Under the pieces are notes generated by a model that made no database searches, had not been told where the DNA came from, and saw only the letters and a list, made by a program, of their open reading frames with translations. DNA of 64,000 nt from NCBI RefSeq assembly GCF_029267215.1, contig NZ_JARIDH010000081.1:40336-104335 (forward strand), written 5' to 3'. The stretch's first letter is position 1. Each line of letters begins with the position of its first letter. The position numbers were made by a program, and so were the translations under genes. This stretch comes from Clostridium sp. (GTDB lineage Bacteria; Bacillota; Clostridia; Clostridiales; Clostridiaceae). Of this stretch, positions 27,859 to 36,622 are shown piece by piece.

Positions 27859-29514
27859 GTGATTTTTATTATTTATAGTATATTAAAAAACAAACCATAT
27901 ATTAAAAATTTAATGAATGAAAACATAAATATTTACAAGATGGATTTTGTTTTAAGAAATGGAATTACAATTCCTTTGATTATGAACATAAATAAAAAAA
28001 GGTTTCCATTTGAATTACCTGAAATATATATTGATAAATCAAAGCAAGAATATATACCGAATATTCCACACATAACATCAAATGGTTATATATGCTATTT
28101 AGATAAAGAAGGCATAATATGGAGTGATGATTCTAATAAAGTTTTTGATTTTGTTTTTAGTAGAATAGAATCAGTGCTTTTACAAAATGAAAGTATTGAA
28201 GGAATACATAGAGAATTTCAATATTATTTTTTTCAGACTCCTAATAGAGATATTATGCTATCTGAAATTAGTGAATGCGATATTACTAAAAAAGTTAAAA
28301 TAGCAATGGATTCTAGTAGTAAATTAAAAATAGTGTTTGATGATAACAAAATAGATAGAAGTATTTATAAGAAACTTCAGATTATTAATGCAATATATAT
28401 ACCTTTTGATAAGTGCTTAGATATTTACGTTCCAAATAAAACTAAATTTTGGACTAGCAGTGAAATTAATGGATTAATAAATAGATGTGTTTCAGAAGAG
28501 AATATTAAAAGAATTAAAGATTTAACAAAAGAAAATATCAAAAATTACTATATCCTTGATATATTATTAGCTGATGGACAAAAAATACTAGTTGGATTAA
28601 TGTATGAAAAAGATAATGTTTTAGATAAGGGAGATATACCTATATTAGAGAATACAAAAGAGTGGAATATAGTACCTATTTTTATAGAAAGAATAGATGA
28701 TAAAAAAAGCTTGATTAGAGGTGGAGCTATAACAACTGGGAAAGATTTTAGAATATTGATTATAGGATGTGGATCAATAGGAAGTAATTTAATATTTCAA
28801 TTAGCTCAAACTGGATTTAAAAATTTAACTATAGTAGATTATGATCAAATAAGTGAGGATAATATATATAGACATTTTTTGGGAAAAGTAAGAAATAAAA
28901 AAGAAAAAGATAAAGCTTTACTCATGAAGGAAGAGATAGAAAGCAAATATGATGAAATGAATATTAATGCTATTAATGATGATATATTTAATTTGATAGA
29001 AAGTAACAAATTAAAACTAAGCGAATATTCATTGGTTATATCGGCTTTAGGAGATGTAAATAAAGAAAGATTATTAAATAAATACTTAATAAAAGCAAGT
29101 ATTCCAACTATATACACTTGGGTAGAGGCATATGGTATTGGTGGACATGCTATTTTTATTAATAATCAAGAAAAAGGATGCTATAATTGTTTAATCACAG
29201 ATGACTTAGGATGCAAAGTTAATTTTGCAGCAAAAAGTGACAGACCTTTTGTAAAAAACTTTGGAGGTTGTTTAGGAACATTTACACCATATGGTAGTAT
29301 GGATGCAATGCAAACAGCAATAATTGCATCAAGAGTTGCCTATAATTATTTAATAAAAGATATAAAATATAATAGAGTTATATCTTGGAAGGGAAATAAT
29401 GAAATTTTTGTGGAAAATGGATATAAAGTCAATGAAGCTTTTAATAATTTTAATAAAGGTTTTGGAGAAAGAGAAGATATAGATTTTCAGGGATGTGGTT
29501 ATTGTAATGATTAG
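27859..29514 (+). CDS. cap2: CBASS Cap2: fused E2-like and E1-like ubiquitin-type ligase
   Basis: Conjugates the CD-NTase C terminus to target molecules and primes the synthase. The N-terminal E2-like domain has FPFELPEIYI and IPHITSNGYICYLD, with Cys79 as probable catalytic residue. The E1-like domain has the nucleotide loop GCGSIGSN (303-310), Asp327 and Asp334 region, CxxC at 441-444 and the likely E1 cysteine Cys471 in GGCLGTFTPYGS. The C terminus ends CGYCND. The start is unusual: the only GTG (27859) lies inside the AGGAG site, and an in-frame ATT at 27868 is better spaced. Overlaps the next gene by 8 bp. Confidence 0.93.
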   Translation: MIFIIYSILKNKPYIKNLMNENINIYKMDFVLRNGITIPLIMNINKKRFPFELPEIYIDKSKQEYIPNIPHITSNGYICYLDKEGIIWSDDSNKVFDFVFSRIESVLLQNESIEGIHREFQYYFFQTPNRDIMLSEISECDITKKVKIAMDSSSKLKIVFDDNKIDRSIYKKLQIINAIYIPFDKCLDIYVPNKTKFWTSSEINGLINRCVSEENIKRIKDLTKENIKNYYILDILLADGQKILVGLMYEKDNVLDKGDIPILENTKEWNIVPIFIERIDDKKSLIRGGAITTGKDFRILIIGCGSIGSNLIFQLAQTGFKNLTIVDYDQISEDNIYRHFLGKVRNKKEKDKALLMKEEIESKYDEMNINAINDDIFNLIESNKLKLSEYSLVISALGDVNKERLLNKYLIKASIPTIYTWVEAYGIGGHAIFINNQEKGCYNCLITDDLGCKVNFAAKSDRPFVKNFGGCLGTFTPYGSMDAMQTAIIASRVAYNYLIKDIKYNRVISWKGNNEIFVENGYKVNEAFNNFNKGFGEREDIDFQGCGYCND

Positions 29515-29977
29515 TTTTACTTATAAAGATAAGAATTTTGAAATTACAAAAGATGTAATAGAGACCTTGGTTTCTTATAAGCAAATTAAAAAGCGTTATG
29601 AAGCTGGTGGTATGCTTATTGCCTCTATTAACAGGATTGACTATAAAATTGAGATAAATGATTGTACAACTCCTTTAGAAGAAGATAAAAGAAGCTTTTT
29701 AGGGTTTAAAAGATCAGAAAAACACAATGAAATACTTAATAAAAAGTGGAAAGAAAGTAATTACAAGAAGTTGTACATAGGAGAGTGGCATACACATCCA
29801 CAAAACATACCTAGCCCATCATTTCAGGATAAAGTGTCTTGGAAAAAGTTAATTACTAGAAGTGTTACAGATAGTGAATATTTGTTGTTTATAATAGTAG
29901 GAATAAAATCCCTTGAAATATGGGTTGGGGATAAAAATATAAAGAGTATAGAGAGAGGTGCTAGTTATAAATACTAA
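29507..29977 (+). CDS. cap3: CBASS Cap3: JAB/JAMM isopeptidase
   Basis: A zinc metalloprotease that removes the CD-NTase from its conjugates and so limits signalling. 156 residues. The JAMM set is complete: Glu32 before GGML, His95-Thr-His97-Pro, Ser105 and Asp108 with the exact H-x-H-x7-S-x2-D spacing. The ATG at 29507 lies inside the end of cap2, and its own end overlaps the effector gene by 20 bp, which indicates coupled translation. With cap2 it makes this a type II CBASS. Confidence 0.92.
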   Translation: MISFTYKDKNFEITKDVIETLVSYKQIKKRYEAGGMLIASINRIDYKIEINDCTTPLEEDKRSFLGFKRSEKHNEILNKKWKESNYKKLYIGEWHTHPQNIPSPSFQDKVSWKKLITRSVTDSEYLLFIIVGIKSLEIWVGDKNIKSIERGASYKY

Positions 29978-30932
29978 AATATTAGAAAAATTAATTGAAA
30001 TGTGCACTTTAATAGTAAATAATCCATGGAAGAGTATTATTTTACTATTAATATTAATACTAATTGCTTTTATAATAACTATCATTACGTATAGAAAATC
30101 AAAGAAGATACAAAAAGCTATAAATTTTGTAACTAGCTTGTTTTTCCCTTTAATAAAAAAGGATGTTGTTATAATGGCTACATTTTCAAAGCATCAAGCT
30201 GTTTTTAAAAATGTTTTAGATGAGTATTCTTTAGTTGGCTATAAAAAGTATGAATTGAATTATATAAAAGAATTTAAAAAAGAATCTGAAATTGACGAAG
30301 TAACTTTACAGAAAATAATTGATAATCAAAATAAAGTTATGAACAAAATAAAAAAGGGTATAAAAAATAATGATTCTCTTATATATTTAGGATTTCCACA
30401 TGTACCAATAGCATTTTTAGACGGTAAAAATTTTTCAGAAACAGATAATGCTATTTTATATGAATATAAAGGGTCATTAACTAATAGTTCTGATAAGAAA
30501 TTTTTTGAGCTGAAAAAAATTTATAATAGTGAGATTAAATTTACTAGCAATTATAAGGAAATTAATGTGGTTGAAGATGAAGTCATTCTAAAAATAGAAC
30601 AATCGTTTCTAATTAATGATATTGAAATTAGAGATATATTAGGTGATTTACCTATAATATATTTAAGAAATAATGAGATAGAAAGGTGGACAATAGAAAG
30701 CTATTCTGATGTAGATATAATAGTAAAGGAATTTTATGAAATATTAAAGTTCTGCAATAATGAAGGAATAAAGAAGATACATTTATTCTTAACAACACCT
30801 GTTTCATTGACATTTTCACTAGGAAGAATTATAGAGCATTACCATCCAAACATAATAGTTTATAATTATAATAATAATAAATTTGATTGGTGTGTAGATT
30901 GTTCTAAAAGTAAAGTTGAAAAATTATTATAA
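29958..30932 (+). CDS. CBASS effector: transmembrane-SAVED protein (Cap14-like)
   Basis: Likely cell-killing effector. One strong TM helix (about residues 26-45, run of Ile and Leu) near the N terminus is followed by a cytoplasmic domain of about 260 residues. Its last 60 residues (HLFLTTPVSLTFSLGR, then IIVYNYNNNKFDWCV) fit the SAVED cyclic-nucleotide sensor. TM-SAVED proteins are known to damage the membrane after binding the signal. The start is taken as GTG at 29958, overlapping cap3; the first ATG at 30000 would shorten the N terminus but keep the helix. Only one clear TM is visible, so oligomerisation would be needed to open the membrane. Confidence 0.82.
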   Translation: MLVINTKILEKLIEMCTLIVNNPWKSIILLLILILIAFIITIITYRKSKKIQKAINFVTSLFFPLIKKDVVIMATFSKHQAVFKNVLDEYSLVGYKKYELNYIKEFKKESEIDEVTLQKIIDNQNKVMNKIKKGIKNNDSLIYLGFPHVPIAFLDGKNFSETDNAILYEYKGSLTNSSDKKFFELKKIYNSEIKFTSNYKEINVVEDEVILKIEQSFLINDIEIRDILGDLPIIYLRNNEIERWTIESYSDVDIIVKEFYEILKFCNNEGIKKIHLFLTTPVSLTFSLGRIIEHYHPNIIVYNYNNNKFDWCVDCSKSKVEKLL

Positions 30933-31008
30933 AATAGGTAGTTTTTTAATTGAGGATCTGGATAAAAAGAAATTAGTAAGGTTAAATTAGATAATTAAAA
31001 AATAGAAG

Positions 31009-31131
31009 TTCAATATCTAGAAGAATATATTTTAATTATTTTATACTATATATAGTTTACTAGAAAAAGAAAAATTAGAAGAATTAAAACAGTTGAAAAA
31101 TAGATTATTACAACAAATATATAAGAGCTGA
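31009..31131 (+). pseudogene. Relic of the 3' end of an hsdS gene
   Basis: From 31060 the frame reads LEKEKLEELKQLKNRLLQQ and ends at a TGA, matching the end of the intact HsdS (ENKKLEELRQLKKGLLQQ). The preceding 50 bp (CTAGAAGAA at 31017 and an AT-rich stretch) look like a more decayed part of the same conserved region. There is no upstream part of the gene. It shows that a second hsdS end once flanked the CBASS operon. Confidence 0.85.
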
Positions 31132-31186
31132 AAGCAACCTTTTACTATTATAGAAACTTTCTATAATAGTAAAAGGTTGCTTTTTT
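31131..31186 (+). terminator. Perfect 26-bp-arm palindrome, probable CBASS terminator
   Basis: Bases 31131-31156 are the exact reverse complement of 31158-31183, with one base between, and are followed by a T run to 31186. On the plus strand this is an exceptionally strong terminator for the effector gene. The right arm is also the last 8 codons of the broken transposase on the minus strand. Confidence 0.8.
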
Positions 31187-32211
31187 AGCATCTTCATAAA
31201 TTTCATAGCTGTTTCTATAAATTTCTTCTTTCTTTAAAACAGTATGAAATGATTCTATACAAGCATTGTCATAGGGAAAACCTTTTTGACTAAATGATTG
31301 TATTATATTAAATTCATTACATATATTTTTCATATCAGTACTCGTATATTGTGAGCATAAATCACTATGAAATATTATTTTATTATTATTACCTATGTAT
31401 TGAAAATAACAAGAATTTTTAAGTGTTGCAATAACATGATTATTTGTCATATTTTTACCTAAGGAGTATCCCACTATTTTCTTAGAGTGTAAATTAAGTA
31501 CAGAAGCTAAGTGGCACCAACAATCTTTTTGAGTTTTTATATAATTTATGTCTCATGACAATTTCTCATTTATGTTAGTTGTTGTAAAATAACGTTTCAA
31601 AATGTTCTACAAAACTTCTTTAGGCTTTTTTCTAGATGTCGGTCTGTATCTTTTTATTATTATAGATTTTATTCCTAATTCTTTAATCAATCTTTGAGTT
31701 CTTTTTATAGATATATTAAATATATTTTTAGAAAGAATTATCTTTATTTTTGGAATGACTTATCTATACTTACTTTATTTATAATACTTTAATATAGCAG
31801 TTTTAAGCTTTTCATTCTCAATTTCTCTATCTGATTTTTAGGATTTATCTTACTATAATATGTACTACGTGGAACAACTAAAACAGAGCACCACATCTTT
31901 TTAACACCATAAGTTTTTCTATTTTCTTCTTTCATCCTAGCCATTTCTTTCTTTAATCTTGCTATTTATTTCAAAGTTATAATCTCATCTTCAGATACTT
32001 TTATTTCTTTGTTAGTTTTTATCCAGCCATTTATAGTTGATTTTGCTATGCCATATTCACTACTTATTTCTGAAATTGTCATTCCAGACTTATATAAATC
32101 CGATATCATTTCCTTATAATATTCTATATATTTTTTTAACTCTACCCATAGTAGAAACACATCCCTTCTCTAACTAAATATTATTTTACCTAGTTCTAAA
32201 AAACGTGTCCA
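31148..32211 (-). mobile_element. Decayed IS3-family (IS150-like) insertion sequence
   Basis: Minus-strand remains of both transposase frames. 31966-32160 codes the OrfA HTH (DLYKSGMTISEISSEYGIAK) with a frameshift just after the original ATG. 31475-31965 is riddled with stops and holds the start of OrfB. 31148-31474 is the integrase core (IIFHSDLCSQYTS with the second Asp, and ACIESFHTVLKKEE with the Glu), broken off after DAKKATF where the palindrome begins. The outer end reads TGGACACGTTTTTTAGAAC on the minus strand at 32211; the other end is lost. Not capable of transposition. Confidence 0.85.
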
Positions 32212-32776
32212 TTATTTTATACTAACACCATTCTGTTGAAAAGTTGGAAAAAGATTTAGAAAAAATCTTAAATTTATATTAATTGGGTTTAGAGTATAAG
32301 TTTAGAAGGTTTAGAGTATATTTTTAACTATTATAAATAGGTAAAATAGTATTTTAGTTATAGGATTCGTGAACTAGTTATAATTAGTGACTGGTTTAAA
32401 ACCAGAGAAAATATAGTGGTATCAATGGGTGTGCTTAGTATGACATATTTTGCCTATTTCTATATATAAGGAAAAATAAAAAAATAATTAAAAAAATGAT
32501 TAATTTATTAAATACTATATATATAAGTGAAATTATAGTAAAGTCCATCACTAACTGACACAAGCTAGTTATATCAAGGCTTTCAGCAATGACTGCTTTT
32601 TGAAAAGTAGTCATTAATAAGAGTGGAAATCCTGTTTGAATTTTAAATATTAACTTTTTATTATTAAATGGGTGAAAAAAGTAAATTAATATTTTAAATA
32701 GATGTAATATAAAATTAAGTGATTATAAATTATATTTTAAAGCAGACTATTCAGAATTACATTAAGTTTAAAATTT
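32212..32776. other. AT-rich non-coding region next to the IS relic
   Basis: 565 bp without a supported gene. One good hairpin is present (AATGACT with AGTCATT, 32588-32614). The composition and lack of frames fit decayed DNA at the edge of the defence island. No known motif seen. Confidence 0.4.
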
Positions 32777-33541
32777 TTAGCTAATAGTAGAAAGAAGTCT
32801 AGATGAGCTTAAAAAATTAAGTTCATCTAGACTTCTTATTATATTAAGGTTTCTATATTTTATTTTTGTATAAATAAATGATTTAAAGCTTCTACATAAT
32901 ACAAAGGAATGTATTCCTAATCTTTCAGCGGCCTCACAATTTACAGGGTTATCATCAATGAAAATAGCTTCCTTTGGAGAAATGTTAAGTTCTTTAAGTG
33001 AGAGTCTATACATAACATCATTTGGTTTTGATAGTCCTTTTTGAGAGGAAATTATAAAGCTATCAAAATATTTTCTAAAGTTTTTATTTATAAATATCCC
33101 TTCTAAAGAAGGCCAAGCATCTGAAATTATTCCAAGTTTATAGTTTTTACTTAGTTTTGGAACAATATTTAGTGCATCATCAAAAAATGTGTATTTTTCA
33201 TAATTATATACATAGTCTTTAGTTATATTTTCTAAATCTTTATCATTTAAGTTTAACTCAGGAAGAGTTTCAGAAAAAATTTTGTAGAATTTTAAAAAAT
33301 GCATATATTCTTCAGTTTCAGTTTTAATAAATTTTTGGGAATTTATATATTCATAAGCTTTAGAAAATGCTAATTTTCTTTTGGAAGATTTTATTGAGTT
33401 AAAAATTTTCTTATCTACAAAATCAAAAAACTTAGGACTTATAAACCAATGTCCACTTTTAGAGTAGTTTAAAACTTTTCCTGAATCAAATAAAATTGCT
33501 TTAATATTATCTTTATTAAAATTTATTTTTAATTTACTCAT
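32777..33541 (-). CDS. HAD superfamily hydrolase
   Basis: A 254-residue phosphatase-like protein. Motif I is LFDSGKVLN, with Gly in place of the second Asp, as in the FDxGGVL group that includes YihX and epoxide-hydrolase N domains; motif II Ser/Thr is in GIISDAWPS; the Lys is in SKPN and motif IV is FIDDNPVN. The ATG at 33541 with AAGGATGG before it is preferred; the longer frame adds 37 residues without a ribosome site. Substrate unknown. It is transcribed towards the IS relic. Confidence 0.83.
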   Translation of the reverse strand: MSKLKINFNKDNIKAILFDSGKVLNYSKSGHWFISPKFFDFVDKKIFNSIKSSKRKLAFSKAYEYINSQKFIKTETEEYMHFLKFYKIFSETLPELNLNDKDLENITKDYVYNYEKYTFFDDALNIVPKLSKNYKLGIISDAWPSLEGIFINKNFRKYFDSFIISSQKGLSKPNDVMYRLSLKELNISPKEAIFIDDNPVNCEAAERLGIHSFVLCRSFKSFIYTKIKYRNLNIIRSLDELNFLSSSRLLSTIS

Positions 33542-33750
33542 AATAACACCATCCTTATAAGAAACTAACTTTTTAATTGTGTTAATTATAATTTTTAAAA
33601 TGGGGGTTAAGCATAGGAATTTCTTAACAACTATGATGTTATGGTAATACATAGCTTTATTTATTACAATAGTTATATAGAAATATAAAATTTACTTGAA
33701 AAATAAATAATATATAGTTGAATTAAATTCAAGTTTTTATGTTAGATTAT

Positions 33751-33853
33751 GTTTTAAGAGAGCGTGTTGATTTTATTTATTCCATAAGCCATACTTAATT
33801 TTTAATAGAGTTTCTATTGAATATTTAAAAATAAAGGCTAGTTTAAAAGAGAG
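33751..33853. repeat. Degenerate deleted copy of the palindromic element
   Basis: GTTTTAAGAGAGCGTGTTGATTTT at its left (24 bases, split by an extra CG), AGAGTTTCTATTGAATATT in the middle and CTAGTTTAAAAGAGA at the right match the element, with the central part lost. It lies just upstream of the XRE regulator gene. Confidence 0.7.
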
Positions 33854-33882
33854 ATTTACATTAAGTTTAGGAAGGTGTAATT

Positions 33883-34740
33883 TTGAGTAAAAAATTAGAT
33901 AACTTAAATAAAATAGATGATGAAATAAAGAATAAAATAGATGAATTAAAATATAAAGAAGAGAATCATAAAGAGTATATAAATCAAGTTAAATGTATAA
34001 AAAATAGCCTTTACAACAAGGCTTCAAAGACTTTTGTATATAATCTAAAAAAACTTATAGGATTAGAAGGAACTCAAAAGAAGTTAGCTAAAAAGATTGG
34101 GGTATCAGAAGATTTGCTCTCAAAATATAAATCTGGCGAGGCCTTTCCATCAATAGAAACCTTAATTTATATTTGCAGAGTATATAATATAAGCTTAGAT
34201 AAGTTTTTAAGTAGAGAATTAAAGGCTGTAGATATTGAAATTTTAGAAAATAATAAGGAATTAAATGATGAAATATTTGAAGAAAAATATTATACATATT
34301 TCCTAGTAACTAATATAGGAAAAGAAGGGGCTATTCATGAGGGAAGAATAACTTTTAAGTATGATGAAGTGACTTTTGAAATTTTGGGAAAGGGAAAAGT
34401 GGTGAAGTCTTTTAAAGGAAAATATAATATTTCAGAAAAACTTATATTTTTCAATCTACAAAGTGGACATGATGGTATAGCTTATATAAATATGATAAAG
34501 CCAAATTTAAATAAAAATAAGTACATTGGTGGAATTGCCTTAATGATGTTACCATCAGATGCAAATAGTAAGCCTTGTGTCCAAAAAATATTAATTAGTA
34601 AAAAGTCAATTGATAGAGAAGAATATAAGTATGAGTTAAGAGAATTTTTAAGTTTTAAAGAGAAGAAAATAGAAGCAGGAAACTTAAAAATATCTCCCTG
34701 GGAAGATGAAGAGGTTTATGATTTCATAAGCAAGTTTTAA
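33883..34740 (+). CDS. XRE family regulator with C-terminal domain
   Basis: A 285-residue protein starting at TTG with AGGAAGGTG upstream. Residues 1-45 form a charged coiled coil, about 48-105 an XRE/Cro HTH (TQKKLAKKIGVSEDLLSKYK), and about 135-285 a beta-rich domain of unknown role (GRITFKYDEVTFEILGKGKV). The C-terminal part may sense a ligand or partner. It is monocistronic and lies near a degenerate palindromic repeat. No target known. Confidence 0.78.
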   Translation: MSKKLDNLNKIDDEIKNKIDELKYKEENHKEYINQVKCIKNSLYNKASKTFVYNLKKLIGLEGTQKKLAKKIGVSEDLLSKYKSGEAFPSIETLIYICRVYNISLDKFLSRELKAVDIEILENNKELNDEIFEEKYYTYFLVTNIGKEGAIHEGRITFKYDEVTFEILGKGKVVKSFKGKYNISEKLIFFNLQSGHDGIAYINMIKPNLNKNKYIGGIALMMLPSDANSKPCVQKILISKKSIDREEYKYELREFLSFKEKKIEAGNLKISPWEDEEVYDFISKF

Positions 34741-34904
34741 TTGTATTTATAAAAATAAGTGACTTTAAGGATTATATAAGTTGATAGATAGCTATTATAT
34801 GTTGCTTTGTATAATAAAATATATATAAATGTTCATTAAACAATTTAAGAAATCATATAAATTATAGAAGAAATATAATTATAACTTTTGGAAGGAAAGA
34901 AGTT

Positions 34905-36131
34905 ATGAAAAAAGTATATATTTTGGGGCTTTTATGTATGTTACCTTTTACTATTTTAGGTTGTGGACCAAATCAATTTAAAAATGAAGTGAATAAACAG
35001 GTTGTGGATGAAAAGCCAAGTGAAACTAAAGAAAATGAAGATTCTAAAGAATTAGATGAGTATAAAGATTATGAAGAAGTAGATTATATTGAGTGGAAAG
35101 TTGCTGGGAATTTAGAAGCACAAAAGGGACAAGATAAGAATATAGGAACAGCTGGATTACTTCAAGGAAAGGCTAATGACTATATAGTTGTTGGTGGAGG
35201 AGCTAATTTTCCAGAAAAATCTGTTTTAGAGGGAGGGCCTAAGAAACACTATCCTGATATTTATGTTCTTGAAGAGGAGGATGGAATATTAAAACAAGTA
35301 AATCATACAACTTTAGATTATGAAATTGGATATGGAAGTTCAATTTCAGATGAGGATGGAATTTATTATATTGGAGGAAGTCCAGATAAGGAAGCTGGAA
35401 ACAATGTAACCCTTATAATTGTTGATGATAAAGGGAATGTTAAAGTAGATCAAAAAGGAGATTTGCCTTTTACATTTAGTGATGGATTTGCAGTTAAGAA
35501 AAATAATTTTATTTATTTAGGACTTGGAAAACAGGATGGTAAGGCAAGTAATAAGATTTATAAATTTGATTTAGACACTAAAAAAACTGAGGAATTAGCA
35601 CCTATGCCAGGTGAACCAACTAGAAACCAAGCTGTGGCTCAGCTTTTAGGTGATGATATATATGTGTTTAGTGGTGGAGATAAGATAGCATATACTGATG
35701 GATATAAATATAATATAAAAGATAATACATGGACTCAGGTTTCTGATGTTTTTGTTAATGGAGAAAAAATTTCATTATTAGGAGCAAGTTCCGTAAAATT
35801 AAATGAAGAAGAAATGCTTGTAATAGGTGGATTTAATAAGGAAGTTTATGATTATGCAGTTAAAAATTTAGGAGAATTAAAGGATGAAGCTTTAGAAGAT
35901 TTTAGAGGTAAATATTTTAGAGCAGACCCTGAAGAATTTAAATGGAATAAAAATGTATTAATTTATAATGCTAAGGAAAATAAATGGAGAAGCGTGGGAG
36001 AAATTCCTTTCAATGCTCCATGTGGAGAAGCTTTAATCTTAGATGGTGACAATATTTTCTCAATAAATGGAGAAATTAAACCAGGTGTTAGAACAAGTAG
36101 AATGTATTCTGGAGAAATTGAGTACAAATAA
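34905..36131 (+). CDS. Kelch-type lipoprotein, cyclically permuted mutarotase/NanM-like
   Basis: A 408-residue secreted lipoprotein. Residues 1-19 are a signal peptide with lipobox ILGC (Cys20). After a Glu/Lys-rich linker a six-bladed kelch propeller follows, with GGGANFPEKSVLEGGPKKHY and repeated GG motifs. This is the pattern of sialic acid mutarotases (NanM) and the permuted family related to them, which speed the alpha/beta interconversion of N-acetylneuraminate. In a Gram-positive the enzyme would sit on the outer membrane face. Sialic acid as substrate is inferred from family; no nan genes are in the window. Confidence 0.75.
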   Translation: MKKVYILGLLCMLPFTILGCGPNQFKNEVNKQVVDEKPSETKENEDSKELDEYKDYEEVDYIEWKVAGNLEAQKGQDKNIGTAGLLQGKANDYIVVGGGANFPEKSVLEGGPKKHYPDIYVLEEEDGILKQVNHTTLDYEIGYGSSISDEDGIYYIGGSPDKEAGNNVTLIIVDDKGNVKVDQKGDLPFTFSDGFAVKKNNFIYLGLGKQDGKASNKIYKFDLDTKKTEELAPMPGEPTRNQAVAQLLGDDIYVFSGGDKIAYTDGYKYNIKDNTWTQVSDVFVNGEKISLLGASSVKLNEEEMLVIGGFNKEVYDYAVKNLGELKDEALEDFRGKYFRADPEEFKWNKNVLIYNAKENKWRSVGEIPFNAPCGEALILDGDNIFSINGEIKPGVRTSRMYSGEIEYK

Positions 36132-36207
36132 TTTTTAAAAGTATTATAAAGTGAAGGGAGTGTGATATAATAGTATAAAAAATTTAACATATTTGGAGTA
36201 GAAAATT

Positions 36208-36510
36208 ATGTCATTAGAAAATACCTTTGAAAAAGAACTTATTAAAAGATGTGAAATAGCAGAAAAAGAGTGTGGATGCATTCAAAAAAGACTTTTATTA
36301 AATATCGAAAAGTTTGGAGCTTTAAGAACTGTTCAAGAGATTTTACGTAAGGGCAGAGTTTCAGATGGCTTTGATAAATTACAAAAAGCAAATCGTCTTG
36401 ATCTTACAATGGAAGCTCTTATTATTGATAGCAAATACAATGAACTTTTCACAGATGAAGAAGTAAATGCTTGTCATGAGCTACTTTGTGAATATGGATA
36501 TTATAGATAA
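36208..36510 (+). CDS. Conserved hypothetical small protein
   Basis: A 100-residue soluble protein, mainly helical, with four cysteines in the first third and CHELLCEYG near the end. The C-terminal half (RLDLTMEALIIDSKYNELF, then TDEEVNACHELL) looks like a small conserved domain that I have seen only as unnamed. Ribosome site TTGGAG precedes the ATG. No function proposed. Confidence 0.65.
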   Translation: MSLENTFEKELIKRCEIAEKECGCIQKRLLLNIEKFGALRTVQEILRKGRVSDGFDKLQKANRLDLTMEALIIDSKYNELFTDEEVNACHELLCEYGYYR

Positions 36511-36516
36511 AATTTT

Positions 36517-36622
36517 AGAGTGGTCTGTATCAAGATAACTTTTTATAAAACTTACAAATCTATAGATTATCTTCATATTATTTGTAAGTTTTATTATATT
36601 TTAATACAGACCTCTCTTTTCT
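36517..36622 (+). terminator. Nested hairpin terminator of a repeated type
   Basis: AGAGTGGTCTGTAT pairs with ATACAGACCTCTCT (one mismatch) and is followed by TTTCT. Inside is a second inverted repeat (AAACTTACAAAT with ATTTGTAAGTTT). The same inner arms and similar outer arms recur at 48242-48490. Confidence 0.75.

Noticed and set aside
20911..30932. Integrated prophage
   Set aside because: No structural, lysis or integrase genes; all genes are explained as restriction and CBASS defence.
32212..32776. Attachment site or recombinase remnant next to the IS relic
   Set aside because: No recognisable integrase frame and no direct repeat pairing with the other side of the island.
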